Source: Craspedostauros australis (taxonomy: Eukaryota > Bacillariophyta > Bacillariophyceae > Mastogloiales > Achnanthaceae). Taken from it: 64,000 bases of DNA. The notes under the pieces are model-generated. The model ran no database searches, was not told the DNA's origin, and saw nothing but the letters and a program-made list of their open reading frames with translations. The stretch is taken from the NCBI GenBank assembly GCA_026770025.1, contig JAMXDE010000017.1:744001-808000 (forward strand), given 5' to 3'. Position 1 is the first letter of the stretch, and each line of letters opens with the position of its first letter. Below are positions 9,269-20,140 of the stretch, in pieces. A program made the translations under genes and the position numbers.

Positions 9269-12200
9269 CTAAACGGCTGCAGCACGGTGGGTTGTGACAG
9301 CGACGGAAAATTCCAGATCCTCTTCGACTTGGCTTGTCGCCGACACGTGGTCCTCTTCGACACTCATCGCCTTGGTCTCCAGCTCCTGAGTCTTCTGGGC
9401 GTTCTCCGTGCGCTCAAACTCCACGATGGCGCGCAGGGATGTTCGGACTGTGGTCTTGGCCAGCGCTCTGTCGATGTCACCGTCCACCCAGTTCTGCTTC
9501 AGCTGCTTCATGAGCTGTCGTGCCAGCGTCTTCGTGTAAAAGTTGGGCGCAACCCGTGTGTATTGGTCGGTCACCGGATTGTTCTCCGAGTCGACGTCTT
9601 CGCCCGACTCCTCCAGCTGAGCCAGCTGCATCTGCACATCTGCAAGCATCTGTGCCGCCAGACGGCTTCCACGCTGCGTTCCCTCCAGCGTTCCGTCGAG
9701 GCAAGCCGCGAGCGCTGTGTTGTACGTGATGACATTGGGAGCAACACGGCGTGACCTCATTCGTTTGATCCATTCTTCTGCTACTTCCGAATTCTTCTCA
9801 CCTGCCACGCAGCTGGCGATGGCCGTGGTGTAGGAGACCACGGATGGCTCGATGTTGCTCTGGAGCATACCCACGATGATACCCTCGCAGGCAAAGATGT
9901 TGCCCTGCTTCGCAAGACGCTTGAGGGCGATGTTGAATGTGATGAGGTTGCCATCTGTGTTGTGGGTTTCCTTCATGGAGTCAAGCACGTCAACGGTGAG
10001 GTCCTCCTCACCGCAGATCTCGCATGCGTTGATAACAGTGTTGAACACACGCAGCGGTGGTTGCTCGGCGCGGCCGGATTTCCACAGTTGAACCTTTTGA
10101 GTTTAACGTATCATCGGTGTGGAAATTGGTACAGGATACGGATGATGGTGATCGTGCGTGGAATATGTCCGCCATAGTGTTTCGTTCAAAAATTAATGGG
10201 GAGGAAAGAAGGACGAGCTTGTTTGAGTGAGGTTGGTGTTTTTGATGCTGTCCGTTGTTGCGGCATCTTCACACGAATGCAAATGGCACGTTGGTCAATT
10301 GACCGATGCCATGCCTGGCTGCGGAACACCTGGAGCAGCACAGACAATACATCCGATGCAACACCAATGTTCCGTTCATTCCATCTATTTCATCCATCGC
10401 ATTCGCTTCATTCATCTCGCACGCAGCATTTCCGGCTTTTGTTTGACTTTTGGGAACACCAGTATAACACCCACAGATCAGGTACACACTCGTGCCGTAT
10501 CAACAGCATGGCCTTGACTTACCCAGTCGAAGAGCAGGCTCGCGGCCTTTCGGCTCTTCTCCGCCTTGGCACAGCACGTGACGACATTTCGCCAAACACT
10601 GGGAGATGGACGCAGCGAGCGGTTGAGCATGAGCTCAATGAGCTTGACAGCGAGCTTCCACGATTCCTCCTGCACGGCCTTGTTGACGGCGCGTCGGTGG
10701 ATGATGGTGGAGGCTCTCTGCGCGGCGGACGACGAACTGGCAACCAGATCGTCCCCGCGGTCCGGTGCGCAGCCTTCCGCCTTGCTGGCGGCGGCGAGTA
10801 ATCGCAGTCCGAGAGGCACGTTGTCCATGATTTCGGATGCGATGACGGCGCTTGCCAGCACGCTGCGGCCTTCGACGGTGGATGCGATGTTATCCAAATC
10901 GTAGCCGGCGGCCTTGGCGTACGCGAGGATCGTGAGCACGTGCTCCGCGTTCTCCTTGGTTTTGGTGCGGACGGCGCCGGCGGCGACCTTGGCAAAGACT
11001 GACAGGGTGGGCGTTTCGGACTTTTCAACCACCAGGGAACGCAGCATCGCGAGCGAGTCTTCGATGGCACCGGATCTGGCGAGTGCGGCGATGAGCTTTT
11101 CGTATGTCAGCGATTCGACGGCCGGGGGTTCTGCGGCAGTCTCGGCAGTTGCAAGGATGGCGAGGGCTGTGTCGATTCCACCAAATCCTTGATGGGTGCC
11201 GTTGGGGCCGTCTCCCAGGCTGTTCTTGACGCAATAGTTGACGGCCTTGCTGGTGATCTGGTATCCTTGCTCCACCATCTGATCGAGGATTTTGCGTGTT
11301 GGCTCGGCAGCACGTGCTCCGTGCAATCGATCATCCATGCATGCTGCGAGGGTGGCGTCGTAGATCTCCTGTGGCACACCGCGTGGCTCAGAGGAGTTCT
11401 TTCCAAACTTTCGTGAGAGACGCTTGAGCTTACGGGTGGCAGCCTTCCAGTGTCCCATCTCCGCCTTTTCGAGTGTCTCCCGGATGAGGTCGTTGAATTC
11501 AAAGTCTGGATCGGATTCATCAGAGAAGTCGATGCCTCCCTTTGCGAATGCCTGCGTAGTTTGATTGGGTGTAGAGCGCCGAATACAAGTGAATGAGTGA
11601 ATGAATGGATGAGTGCATGGATTCGTGACAGGTGAGTGACGACAGAATAATTCACGTCCTCAAGAAAATGTTCTATCGGCGCAGATATTTTGATTCCGAA
11701 ATGCAAAGAGGAGGAACTCATGGCAGCAGTGACAAGAATTGTATCCTTAGCAGCAACAAAGTGCAGTGGGCGAAAGCGAAGTGAGAGGCACAAGCCATTC
11801 CCTCAACACACAACACACAACACAGGCAGAAGCATGACGCTGTCGCTGACATGTGCAGCAATGCGAAGGTTGACCACCCACCTCATCGATGTCTTGTGTG
11901 GTGACGGTGAGGTCGTCGTGATTCCTCTGGTTGTACCCGTCTGCTCCAGCACCACCGTTGACCTGCTCGCGTAGCCGATCCTTCATCTGGGAAAGCGTCC
12001 CGGACGTTTCCAAATTCATTCCCTCCAGTTGGCGCTTGGCTTCGCGGTACGGCAACTTGGAGACGAGACCCAAGGTCAATGGTTCGTTGGTGGATGCCTC
12101 GCTGTCTGTGTCTTCCTCGACAACGCTCCGCAGGGAAGTTGTGGACTGCGCCTGCGAGAGGATGGTGCTTGGCACACTAATAGTCTGCGGGCTGGCAGAC

Positions 12201-12286
12201 AACGACGCGGGTCGCATGAAGGCGTCGACGGCCACGCCGGATGAAAGCAGAAGCGCCGCCGTGATTGTGGGTGATGAGAACTTCAT
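9269..12286 (-). CDS. Plastid-targeted SAP-domain PPR protein, three exons
   Basis: I read three exons on the minus strand: 12286-11882, 11551-10523 and 10093-9269, all joined in phase 0 with GT-AG introns (donors GTGGGT and GTAAGT), giving 752 residues. Residues 1-22 are a signal peptide ending V-D-A/F-M, the 'ASAFAP'-like junction that directs diatom proteins into the secondary plastid, followed by a Ser-rich transit stretch. Residues about 75-115 (L-P-Y-R-E-A-K-R-Q-L ... L-S-Q-M-K-D-R-L) look like a SAP nucleic-acid binding motif. The remainder is helical and contains pentatricopeptide repeats, clearest in exon 3 (P-N-V-I-T-Y-N-T-A-L-A-A-C; P-S-V-V-S-Y-T-T-A). PPR proteins bind organellar RNA and act in stability, processing or translation, so a plastid gene-expression role is likely. 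The exact target cannot be read from sequence. Confidence 0.85.
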
Positions 12287-12970
12287 GGTCGATTGATTGT
12301 CGTGTTGATTGTCGTGTCGATCTTGGATTGTTGATGAAGTTTCGGTTCAAAGATCTTGTGATCTTGATCGATGGACTCTGATCAGTTGGCTGGATTTGGA
12401 ATCCCGATGAAACAAATGCGCTGTTGTTGTTGCTGTTCTTTGTGGACACAAGTTTGCACACACGATGATAAGATACTTGTAGAGTTCTAGTTGGTGGCAG
12501 GGGTACGTGTTCTGGAATGATTGTGAAGTGGAGAGTCAGAGATGTTGGTATCGTTCTAACACTCTTGTGTCCAGTGGACGAGGATCCAGTATCAAATCAA
12601 TGCGTCGAATAGCGAGCAGCGTTGTCTGCTGGGTCGATGGTCGCCTGCCCACGCGAGCACTTGTGTGATCGTCAGCACAGCAGTCAGCGAACGATGATGT
12701 TGTGGACGTTAACCCCTCCACCAGCTATTCCGCATTGTAGTCAGAACGCAAAAGTGCAACACATCATCATCCTGTTGTCATCGCCATTGTTGTGGTTGTT
12801 GTCGTCACTTTTTGGTCGTTTGCGTTTGATCATCGTCTCTCACTGACGTGTTCAGCTGCGTTTTGGGTCATCGAAACGCAAAAGCGATCGCTGGGGTCAC
12901 GTGAGTCCACTGTACGTACCCATTCACCAATCAGAACGGAACGTCCTGTCCACGTTTTACGACGTCATAT
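12287..12970. other. Intergenic, PPR gene promoter side up to the transposon
   Basis: No gene is supported. The segment runs from the start codon of the PPR gene to the left end of the transposon. CATATG at 12966-12971 spans the junction and recurs at the right end. Confidence 0.5.
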
Positions 12971-13122
12971 GAGCCCGATCAGTGAGTCGACCTGCATTCC
13001 GTTATTGGCGTCTATAAAATTTATCTTGAATATCCCAACCAAGCACATATTCGTAATCCTTGTAGATCTAATACAAATAATTAACCGATGGATTTTTTAG
13101 TTAGATCCTATTTTAAGTTTTA
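12971..13122 (+). repeat. Left terminal inverted repeat of transposon
   Basis: Starts GAGCCCGATCAGTGAGTCGA and ends TTTTAAGTTTTA. It contains a TATAAAA word near 13013, which might serve as a promoter for the transposase, although the ATG is over 600 bases downstream. Confidence 0.9.
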
Positions 13123-13645
13123 TGAATATTCAAAGGTGTTGTGAAGTCGTATGGGTCGACCCCCGTGAACTTCCTAGTTGTTTCGCAGAAAGTTCGATTA
13201 TGTTCTCGTGCATTTACCCTATGTCGTCCAGTCACGGAATAGACGCCGGGATTGTCGTTCGTTTGGTACGCGTTAAATACACGTTAGCATCTGCGACATG
13301 ATCTCACATTTTGCTCGTCACAACACACATGACACAAAACACATCACACAAAACACATCACACATCCAACATCATCGCCATCCGCTCACAACTTCGGAAA
13401 TCATCGCCACTCTTTCGCTCCATTTCACAACTTTCCTCGCCAATGCCATGCGCACTCGCTGTTGTGTTCCATGCTTGTGCTCGCTCTAGTAGTGTAGTAG
13501 TAGTAGTAGTAGTAGTAGCAGTTGTTGTTGTTGTTGTCAACAAATGGTCGACCTTCATCCCATGCTCTCCTTTCCTCACTTCGTCTCAGACCAGTTCAAC
13601 ACATCCAACTAGCGAACAACTATACTCTCCAGAAACAACTACATC

Positions 13646-16600
13646 ATGCCTCTCTCCACCACCACCAAGGCCCTCTCCAAGGATGCCAACCCCTCCCCCA
13701 GTAAGAAACCGCGTTCTACTTACCCTGTATCTGCTCCTCCTGTTGACTCCAAGGGAAACTTGCTCCCTACCGCGGAGCAACTGTTGCCTGACAAGTCATC
13801 CGCTGTGTTGAGGAAGCCAACCACCATCACGCAAGTGATCGATGTGAAGCCGATGCATGCAGCGGATGGCGGCCTCGTCCCGAACAGTACGCATGCGCAT
13901 GCTCGCGAGCTGCACGTGTTCGTACACATCCTCGATGATAACGGAGGTGTCTACGACAACTCCAACGTCAGGGTGCGCTCGGAAGGACGAGGTGTCGGGG
14001 ATGGCACGTTGGTGAGCGTTATTGTGAACGCGCCACCCCCTGCTGTGCCTGATGTTGCTCCGCCTGTCGAGCCTACCCCGCCAGCGAGGCTTCCCCGGCG
14101 CTGCAATACTGTTGTTGCTGGTGGCTATGCAGATGCCTCTGGCGATAGCGACAGCACATACAACGACAACGGCAAGAAGGAACGAGCGCGTGTCAGCAGG
14201 AACAGGAGAAGAGGTCAGTTCGGGTACGATCTGGAAGAGGCGGGAAACTGGAGGCGGCCTGCTGTGATTCGTGTGATGGAGGAGCTCACGGATCACTTCG
14301 ATGTCAACACGTTTACTTCCATGCCTCCCAAGGGATTCGTGCTTGGCTGCAATTGCGACAGGCACACATGGTGGAATGTAACACGTGTGTGGGTCAACGT
14401 GGCTTCCGCGCTCTGGGGTGTGTTGCTCCCTCAGGAGGCTCTGCCAACTCGCCAGATGGAACAGGTCGTGGCGTTTGTTCGTGCTCGCGTGGACCTGCCA
14501 CCGCCTAGCCTGGGTCCGAATCTATACACCCTATGTGTGAGGGGAGAAAAGACACTGGCCAACGCTGCTCGAGCTGTGCTCGCTACATCTACGTCATTCG
14601 CTAATAGCTCTGCAATCCTGTCTCGTCACATGGACAGTTTGCTGGAGGAACAGCGTATTCGTGTCGAGCCCGGACGCGCTACAATGACCCGGAGTCAACT
14701 AACAACCTTGCGCCACGCCTTTGATATGTTCAGCTGTGGCAGACTCATCCCACCACGAGTTCTCCAATACCGTGTGCGTGCTTGCGACCTGTCTGGCGTG
14801 GTGTCCTTCCTCATGACAACAACAACATATAAGGCAGGGTTGAGTCACACAGTACAGTATGGCGGTGTCAATTTTGAAAATGTTCCGGTGTTCGATCGTG
14901 GAAGCACCACCATCCGAGACTTATTCGGCATGTACTTGTCCACTACCAGCAAGCCAGTGGGAAGGCCCGCCTTCACCACCATTACTAACCTACTCACACG
15001 CAAAAGCAAGATCAAGACGGGCCTTTCTTCCTTCGAGAGTTACTTCTGGATGGCCACGGAGAAACTCAAACAGGCAATTTCGCGCCTAGTAGACCTGCTG
15101 AAGGCTAAGTATGAAGCAGACAAGGAGGAACAAAACAATGCCAATGACGAGAGCGACAGCGACAGCGACAACGACGAGCCAGATGACGTCATCTCTCCAC
15201 ATGTGCGCACAGCCGATTCTCTCTTGCATGCACTCGAACTGCTTGTTGTGTTCCTCAAATGGGAGTTCACCGCCTCCCACATGCAGCTTCAGTGTGGCGA
15301 TCCAATGCACTCGGCCGCGTTCGCTCTCACCACCAAAAAGGAGAAGAAGAAGGCAACATCCACACCAACCAACCAACACAAACCACGCACCAACAAGCAC
15401 AAACGCAAGAAGAACACTCTCAAAAGCGACACGCCAACCATCACAATTGACATTCCTCCCACCACCACAACCGAACAACCACGTAAAGTATGCAACCGTT
15501 GTGGATCAGCAATGCGATTTGTGAATGATCGTTTCGTTCCTTTTGTCACAATGCTTAAGGACAACGAACTCGCAGAACACAAGGACGAATTGCAATCAAT
15601 GCTCGCGGCGGCGCCGGGATTCGCCAACGAAATTGTTAACTACATGGCTCACAAAGTGCGTGCAAAAGTTCAATTCGGACAAATCGCCTTTTATCAATCC
15701 GAACTCAACAATAAGCCTGAAAGAGCCTATGTGGTACTCGACCATAAGCAAAAAATTCTACCAACAGGCCAAGGCGAAGCCCAACAAGAATATTGGGGGA
15801 AAAAGGGAATGTCACTGCTTGGGGCAATGGTCATCACATGTCGCAATGACATTTTTACTTATCGGTTCATCGACATTGTGGTCGATGGAAGACCGACGCA
15901 AGACACTCTTCAAGTTGGTGGACTGCTTGACATCGTGCAAAAAAAGGTCAAAGACATTCTCCCATCCGTGACTGAAATCATCCTACAGAGCGATAATGCG
16001 TGTTGCTTTGCCAGTCACGAGCACATCGCGCTCATCACATCGGTACTCAACAAGAATCTTGCGACACGAAAAGCAGCTAAAATCATCGCGTGGATCTACA
16101 CGGAGGCCCAAACCGGTAAGAGCATGCTGGACACCCACTTCGCGTACATCACACGTGTACTGCGAAAATACGTGCAAAGTGGCAAGGACATCAAGACCCC
16201 TTTCCAAGTCTTCCTCGCGCTCCAAGCCGGTAGCATCGCAGGTACGACAACGGTACTGGTCAACGCAGAGACCCTCGAAGGCAACATCACGACGCTTCCT
16301 GGCGCACCAAAACGACGATTCCGCGCGAACGGGCAACAGGTACGTCAGACTCACGAGGTGAAGTATGACGATGACCAGGCGCGGTTGGTGGCTGCATCTG
16401 GCATCACCGAAGACGTCGTGGTGAAGAGCGCTGAATGGGAAGGGTGGATCATCAACCAGCTGGGCGTTGCCGATGTTCACACACACAAGTCCGACAAGCT
16501 GCCGATCACGTCCGAATCGTTCAGGAAGACGGACAAGACGCGAAAACTCGGGCGCACCGCGGCAGAGAGCAAGGCGCTGGTGTTCGACAAGGCCATCCAA

Positions 16601-17173
16601 GACGGACAACAACACCTGCCATCCGATCACACCGCGAAGTTACACGACCAGACCGCAGAAACCGAACACCCACCACTCGCAGTCCAAGGCTGGGCGAGCA
16701 AAACAACGCGCAAACCAGCGGATCTGCCAGACTACATCACGGACAAATTGAAAGGCATCTGCGAAGCGTCCGCGAAGGACCCAAAAAACAGACCGTCCGA
16801 ACATGAAGCACACGAACAATTGATGGCGGACGAAAAAGCAAAAACTGACTGGTACGTGCAACTGCACGCAAATCCCATGCGTGTCAAAGCGTCGCTGTCT
16901 GCAGCGTACAACGCCAAGCAACGCAAACAAAAGAAGGAGGCTGCCCTCATCAAGACAGACACCAACACAACAAGCAAAGCAACAGCAACAGCACCTGCAC
17001 CTGCAATCGTGGCGACCCACAATACGCCAGCTGCAACAGAGGAGGAACGAAGAGAAGAAGAGTTGCAGAGAGAGGAAGAGGAATGGGAGAATCAGAGGTG
17101 GTGTGATGCTCACACAATGAAGGTCCATGCAGAAAGTGAGGCTGTGTTGGGTGATGAGACGGAAATCTTGTGA
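13646..17173 (+). CDS. DDE-type transposase-like protein
   Basis: Uninterrupted 1175-residue reading frame in the centre of an element with terminal inverted repeats. The N-terminal half has a Cys/His pair group near residue 236 (C-N-C-D-R-H) and a long basic/acidic linker at about 480-610. A C-x2-C finger lies at C616/C619. The following domain has conserved-looking acidic positions: D699 in V-V-L-D-H-K, D783 in L-Q-S-D-N-A, and E820/D829 in T-E-A-Q-T-G-K-S-M-L-D-T-H-F-A. I read these as the catalytic triad of an RNase H-fold transposase, similar in layout to large eukaryotic families with an '(x)QTGKxxxDxxFA' motif. The C-terminus (about 1100-1160) is Lys/Glu-rich. It would bind the element's ends and catalyse excision and integration in the nucleus. 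Triad assignment and superfamily are inference. Confidence 0.75.
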   Translation: MPLSTTTKALSKDANPSPSKKPRSTYPVSAPPVDSKGNLLPTAEQLLPDKSSAVLRKPTTITQVIDVKPMHAADGGLVPNSTHAHARELHVFVHILDDNGGVYDNSNVRVRSEGRGVGDGTLVSVIVNAPPPAVPDVAPPVEPTPPARLPRRCNTVVAGGYADASGDSDSTYNDNGKKERARVSRNRRRGQFGYDLEEAGNWRRPAVIRVMEELTDHFDVNTFTSMPPKGFVLGCNCDRHTWWNVTRVWVNVASALWGVLLPQEALPTRQMEQVVAFVRARVDLPPPSLGPNLYTLCVRGEKTLANAARAVLATSTSFANSSAILSRHMDSLLEEQRIRVEPGRATMTRSQLTTLRHAFDMFSCGRLIPPRVLQYRVRACDLSGVVSFLMTTTTYKAGLSHTVQYGGVNFENVPVFDRGSTTIRDLFGMYLSTTSKPVGRPAFTTITNLLTRKSKIKTGLSSFESYFWMATEKLKQAISRLVDLLKAKYEADKEEQNNANDESDSDSDNDEPDDVISPHVRTADSLLHALELLVVFLKWEFTASHMQLQCGDPMHSAAFALTTKKEKKKATSTPTNQHKPRTNKHKRKKNTLKSDTPTITIDIPPTTTTEQPRKVCNRCGSAMRFVNDRFVPFVTMLKDNELAEHKDELQSMLAAAPGFANEIVNYMAHKVRAKVQFGQIAFYQSELNNKPERAYVVLDHKQKILPTGQGEAQQEYWGKKGMSLLGAMVITCRNDIFTYRFIDIVVDGRPTQDTLQVGGLLDIVQKKVKDILPSVTEIILQSDNACCFASHEHIALITSVLNKNLATRKAAKIIAWIYTEAQTGKSMLDTHFAYITRVLRKYVQSGKDIKTPFQVFLALQAGSIAGTTTVLVNAETLEGNITTLPGAPKRRFRANGQQVRQTHEVKYDDDQARLVAASGITEDVVVKSAEWEGWIINQLGVADVHTHKSDKLPITSESFRKTDKTRKLGRTAAESKALVFDKAIQDGQQHLPSDHTAKLHDQTAETEHPPLAVQGWASKTTRKPADLPDYITDKLKGICEASAKDPKNRPSEHEAHEQLMADEKAKTDWYVQLHANPMRVKASLSAAYNAKQRKQKKEAALIKTDTNTTSKATATAPAPAIVATHNTPAATEEERREEELQREEEEWENQRWCDAHTMKVHAESEAVLGDETEIL

Positions 17174-17409
17174 GGGGTGTGCTTCGCCGCGATAACACGA
17201 GTTGTGGAGTTTTGTGGGTGCCTGGTCATGCTACTTAATCGAGTCTAGAGTCCATCCAAAAACACACATAAAAAATCTGCTTACCATGCTATATCTCAAC
17301 AACACATCACTTAAAATTGAAGCTAAACATTGAGTTCAGACGCCTGACTATCTGTTAATCAGAATATTGAAGTTGAATTGATATTGAAGCTGTTTTTATT
17401 TTCATGTTG

Positions 17410-17435
17410 ATCCACCACACAATTGTGTGGTGGAT
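17410..17435. repeat. Perfect 26-bp palindrome inside the transposon
   Basis: Two 13-base arms (ATCCACCACACAA and its exact complement) abut with no loop. It lies about 240 bases past the transposase stop codon and may act as a transcription end signal or a protein site. Confidence 0.8.
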
Positions 17436-17471
17436 TCAAAAAATTCTCGATCAAGCAATGTTGCCCTCCTC

Positions 17472-18437
17472 TCAGCACCCATGATCATCATCATCCTCCT
17501 GGTATTTTGATAAACTGCGCACCACAATGGCTTGGTATAATCCCCATCTATCCACTCCATGAAGCTGGGCCACAGATACCCACATGACATGGCCCAAAGT
17601 GTCCCTGCAGTGAAAAAGAACGTTGTCAAAAAACCGATTGCAATCCGGATGCGGTATGGATACGGATCCATACCGCGTCCTTACGATCCTTGCAGCCCAT
17701 CCACATGGTCCTCGTGCATTCTCACACTCCCTGGAGACACGCTGAAGCATCCAGAATGGGCTGGGAATGTGTGCACCCAAAGATACAGCTCCATTTGGTG
17801 ATGCCATTGGTTTTTGGGGGGCACCCACCAACAACGACCATTCGTCGGATATGGTAGGATGCCGCCTCTTGTAGGCCGTCTCCGCGGCGCAAACTTCGCG
17901 AGGTGAATCTTCCATTGATTTCGCACGCATCTTGTATGGGTGGCTTGGCAATTGTGTGAGTTGGCGGTGGTGCCCTCCACAGCCAAAGCCACATGATGGA
18001 AACCCCCACGACACACCGCGAAAATTGTTTGCCCTCCACCTTTTCCTCCGCGCGGACGGCTTCCCAGTCCTCCCCGAGCCTGAAACTTCGTGGGTATCTT
18101 GGTTGTGGCCTCCCGGAGCCATCCTGCGAATCCATAGGCGTTGGCGTGGGCTGTGGATGGAGTACACTGGCCATATGCAGCGAGGCAATCTGGTGCGAAA
18201 TTGTGACGTTTGATCTGGGGACTGCGACGGCCCCAAATCAAGCACACTCGCGGCCCCCTCTCGTCCACCCACCAACGGTTGCATTGCGGTGACGGTGATG
18301 CGATTGGATTTGTCATTGGACTGCTGGTTGGTGCGGCGCATTGATTGCCGTTGGACGGCCATTGTGGCGTTTTTTGGTGTTTTGCCATTGTCATGTTGTT
18401 GGTTTTTGGAGTTTGGCACTCTCAACCAGTCGGACAT
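17472..18437 (-). CDS. Unassigned open frame in transposon 3' part (doubtful)
   Basis: A 321-codon frame from the ATG at 18437 runs antisense to the transposase. Two other minus-strand frames over the same bases are also long (237 and 150 codons), so openness here may simply reflect base composition. The translation is rich in Arg, Pro, Trp and Cys and shows no domain I recognise. It could be an accessory transposon gene, part of a spliced gene, or non-coding. Listed because it fills most of the 1.7 kb between the transposase and the right terminal repeat. Confidence 0.2.
   Translation of the reverse strand: MSDWLRVPNSKNQQHDNGKTPKNATMAVQRQSMRRTNQQSNDKSNRITVTAMQPLVGGREGAASVLDLGPSQSPDQTSQFRTRLPRCIWPVYSIHSPRQRLWIRRMAPGGHNQDTHEVSGSGRTGKPSARRKRWRANNFRGVSWGFPSCGFGCGGHHRQLTQLPSHPYKMRAKSMEDSPREVCAAETAYKRRHPTISDEWSLLVGAPQKPMASPNGAVSLGAHIPSPFWMLQRVSRECENARGPCGWAARIVRTRYGSVSIPHPDCNRFFDNVLFHCRDTLGHVMWVSVAQLHGVDRWGLYQAIVVRSLSKYQEDDDDHGC
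17647..17680. repeat. 14-bp stem hairpin inside the transposon
   Basis: Arms GGATGCGGTATGGA and TCCATACCGCGTCC pair with one mismatch around a six-base loop TACGGA. Confidence 0.75.
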
Positions 18438-18874
18438 ACTGGGGGATAAGGTAATTGCAAACACCTAACCAAATGCACGAAAGAAGCATGACACAAAACA
18501 CTTCCGGAGTACCAATGCAACTTGACCATTCTGTCACGACGAAACGTCGCTGATGCTGCTTCACATCGTGCTGTGATTGGTGGCTCATGACGCAGCAGCC
18601 AGTCTGGTGACGTAGATGACGGATCAGACAAGCACAGGGTAGAATGGATGCAAATGCGCACTCGCCGCTTCTCCCAAAACTCTACAACTAGCGCTATCGT
18701 GGACGGGGTGTTGGATGGTCTGATCGGGACACCTGAAAAAGAGACTAAACAATTCAAAATGGGAACAACCTTGCTGAAACGAAGAACAGCAAAGGGTTAA
18801 GTTTGATCGATGTAGTCGTAGGCGAAAGGCTGAAACCCGAGAGAGATCGAAAATTGCGCATATCCATCGGTCCG

Positions 18875-19026
18875 TAAAACTTAAAATAGGATCTAACTCA
18901 AAAATGTAATGGTTAATTATTTGTATTAGACCTACAGGGATTACGAATATGTGCTTGGTTGGGATATCCAAGCTAAAATTTCTGGAGGCCAATAACGGAG
19001 TGCAGGTCGACTCACTGATCGGGCTC
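18875..19026 (-). repeat. Right terminal inverted repeat of transposon
   Basis: Reverse complement of the left repeat, ending TCACTGATCGGGCTC. Differences from the left copy cluster in two short patches, about 40-60 and 115-130 bases from the tip. Confidence 0.9.
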
Positions 19027-20140
19027 ATATGCAATCATTGTCTGTTTGTCTGTGTTCAGAGACAGGTATCAGTTCTGGTTTCCATCCTGAACAGACAGAC
19101 ACAACACCATCTGTCTGTTGTGGGAAGGCTCAAAGACACGGATCGACGGCGTGTGTTCTGTGCCAGAAAGGTATCTTTGGCTGTTCGCGTTCTCCAATGC
19201 TGCAAACCGTGTTGGTGACACTGTTCGTGCGTCTCGGAAAAAAAGATGGCGCTGGGCACAATCTACCCGTGTGTTGTGTTGCTACTGGCACGTCACAGTC
19301 AGTGCTTTCCAGAGTATCGTATCCACACGAGCGGAGTGCCGCGGATTCTGCGGTATCGATGGTCGTAGCAGCAGTCACGAGCGCGTGGCCCATGGTCACA
19401 ATGTGTTGCTCTTTTTGGAGAAAGATTGAGGGGGGCAAAGTGGCGGAATGGCGGAATGGCCCTTTCCCGACGTGGGTGTGTGTCTCTTGGCGTTGGTTGG
19501 CCATTCGCGAATTCTTGTATTCGTGTATCTGCAGATCCGTGTGCATGCGTACAATAGTACGCATACTTGCACACGACGAGATTTGGATACAGTTTGGTTG
19601 AAGAGGGCAGGATCCATGAACTGGAGATGGAGGCGAACACCCTCAGACACCAGGAGCGAAGGATTCCGGCTGATTTGTGCCGCAGAGATGACATGACATG
19701 ACACGCAACGACGCATCCTCTCACCAACTGCTGCACCAGCTGGCTGCTTTCTACTCGTACAAGGCAGCCCTCTGATGCCCCAGAGTAGCTCGCACTCTCT
19801 TCCATCGGTGTGCGTGTTGCCCTCCATCATGAGAGTACTGTACACCCTGCGTGTGCACCTACCGCTGCCAGTACCAAGAAGAGGAGCACAGCGGGCACGA
19901 CACGCGGCAATCGTGTGCTCTTGATTGTGCAGCTGCCCATACACATAGGTTGTACGAGTGCCATGCGCGCACGAATACGAATGTACATGCACACGCCCTG
20001 GTAGTTTGGGCATCTCTGGCTCTGGCGCCCATGCAACAGAGACGAGGACACAAAAAGGAATCTAACAGGAAGCCGAATTCAATCAACAGCATCCAACACA
20101 GGACACCCAGCCAAGCAGACAACTCATCACAGCTATCACA
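19027..20140. other. Intergenic, no supported gene
   Basis: Open frames are short and mutually overlapping. The final ~100 bases, rich in CA and CAA, are probably the 5' UTR of the small gene at 20141. Confidence 0.5.

Larger units (their letters stand above)
12971..19026 (+). mobile_element. Complete-looking DNA transposon with ~150-bp terminal inverted repeats
   Basis: About 152 bp at 12971-13122 reappears in reverse complement at 18875-19026, with roughly nine of ten bases matching by my alignment and only short indels. The outermost 26 bases (starting GAGCCCGATCAGTGAGTCGA) are identical. Each end is flanked by ATAT inside a CATATG word, which could be a 4-bp target duplication, but the word is palindromic so it could also be part of the repeat. 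The element carries a 1175-residue DDE-like transposase and, on the other strand, an open frame of doubtful status. Superfamily is uncertain. The intact reading frame and similar ends suggest the element is young or still active. Confidence 0.85.
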
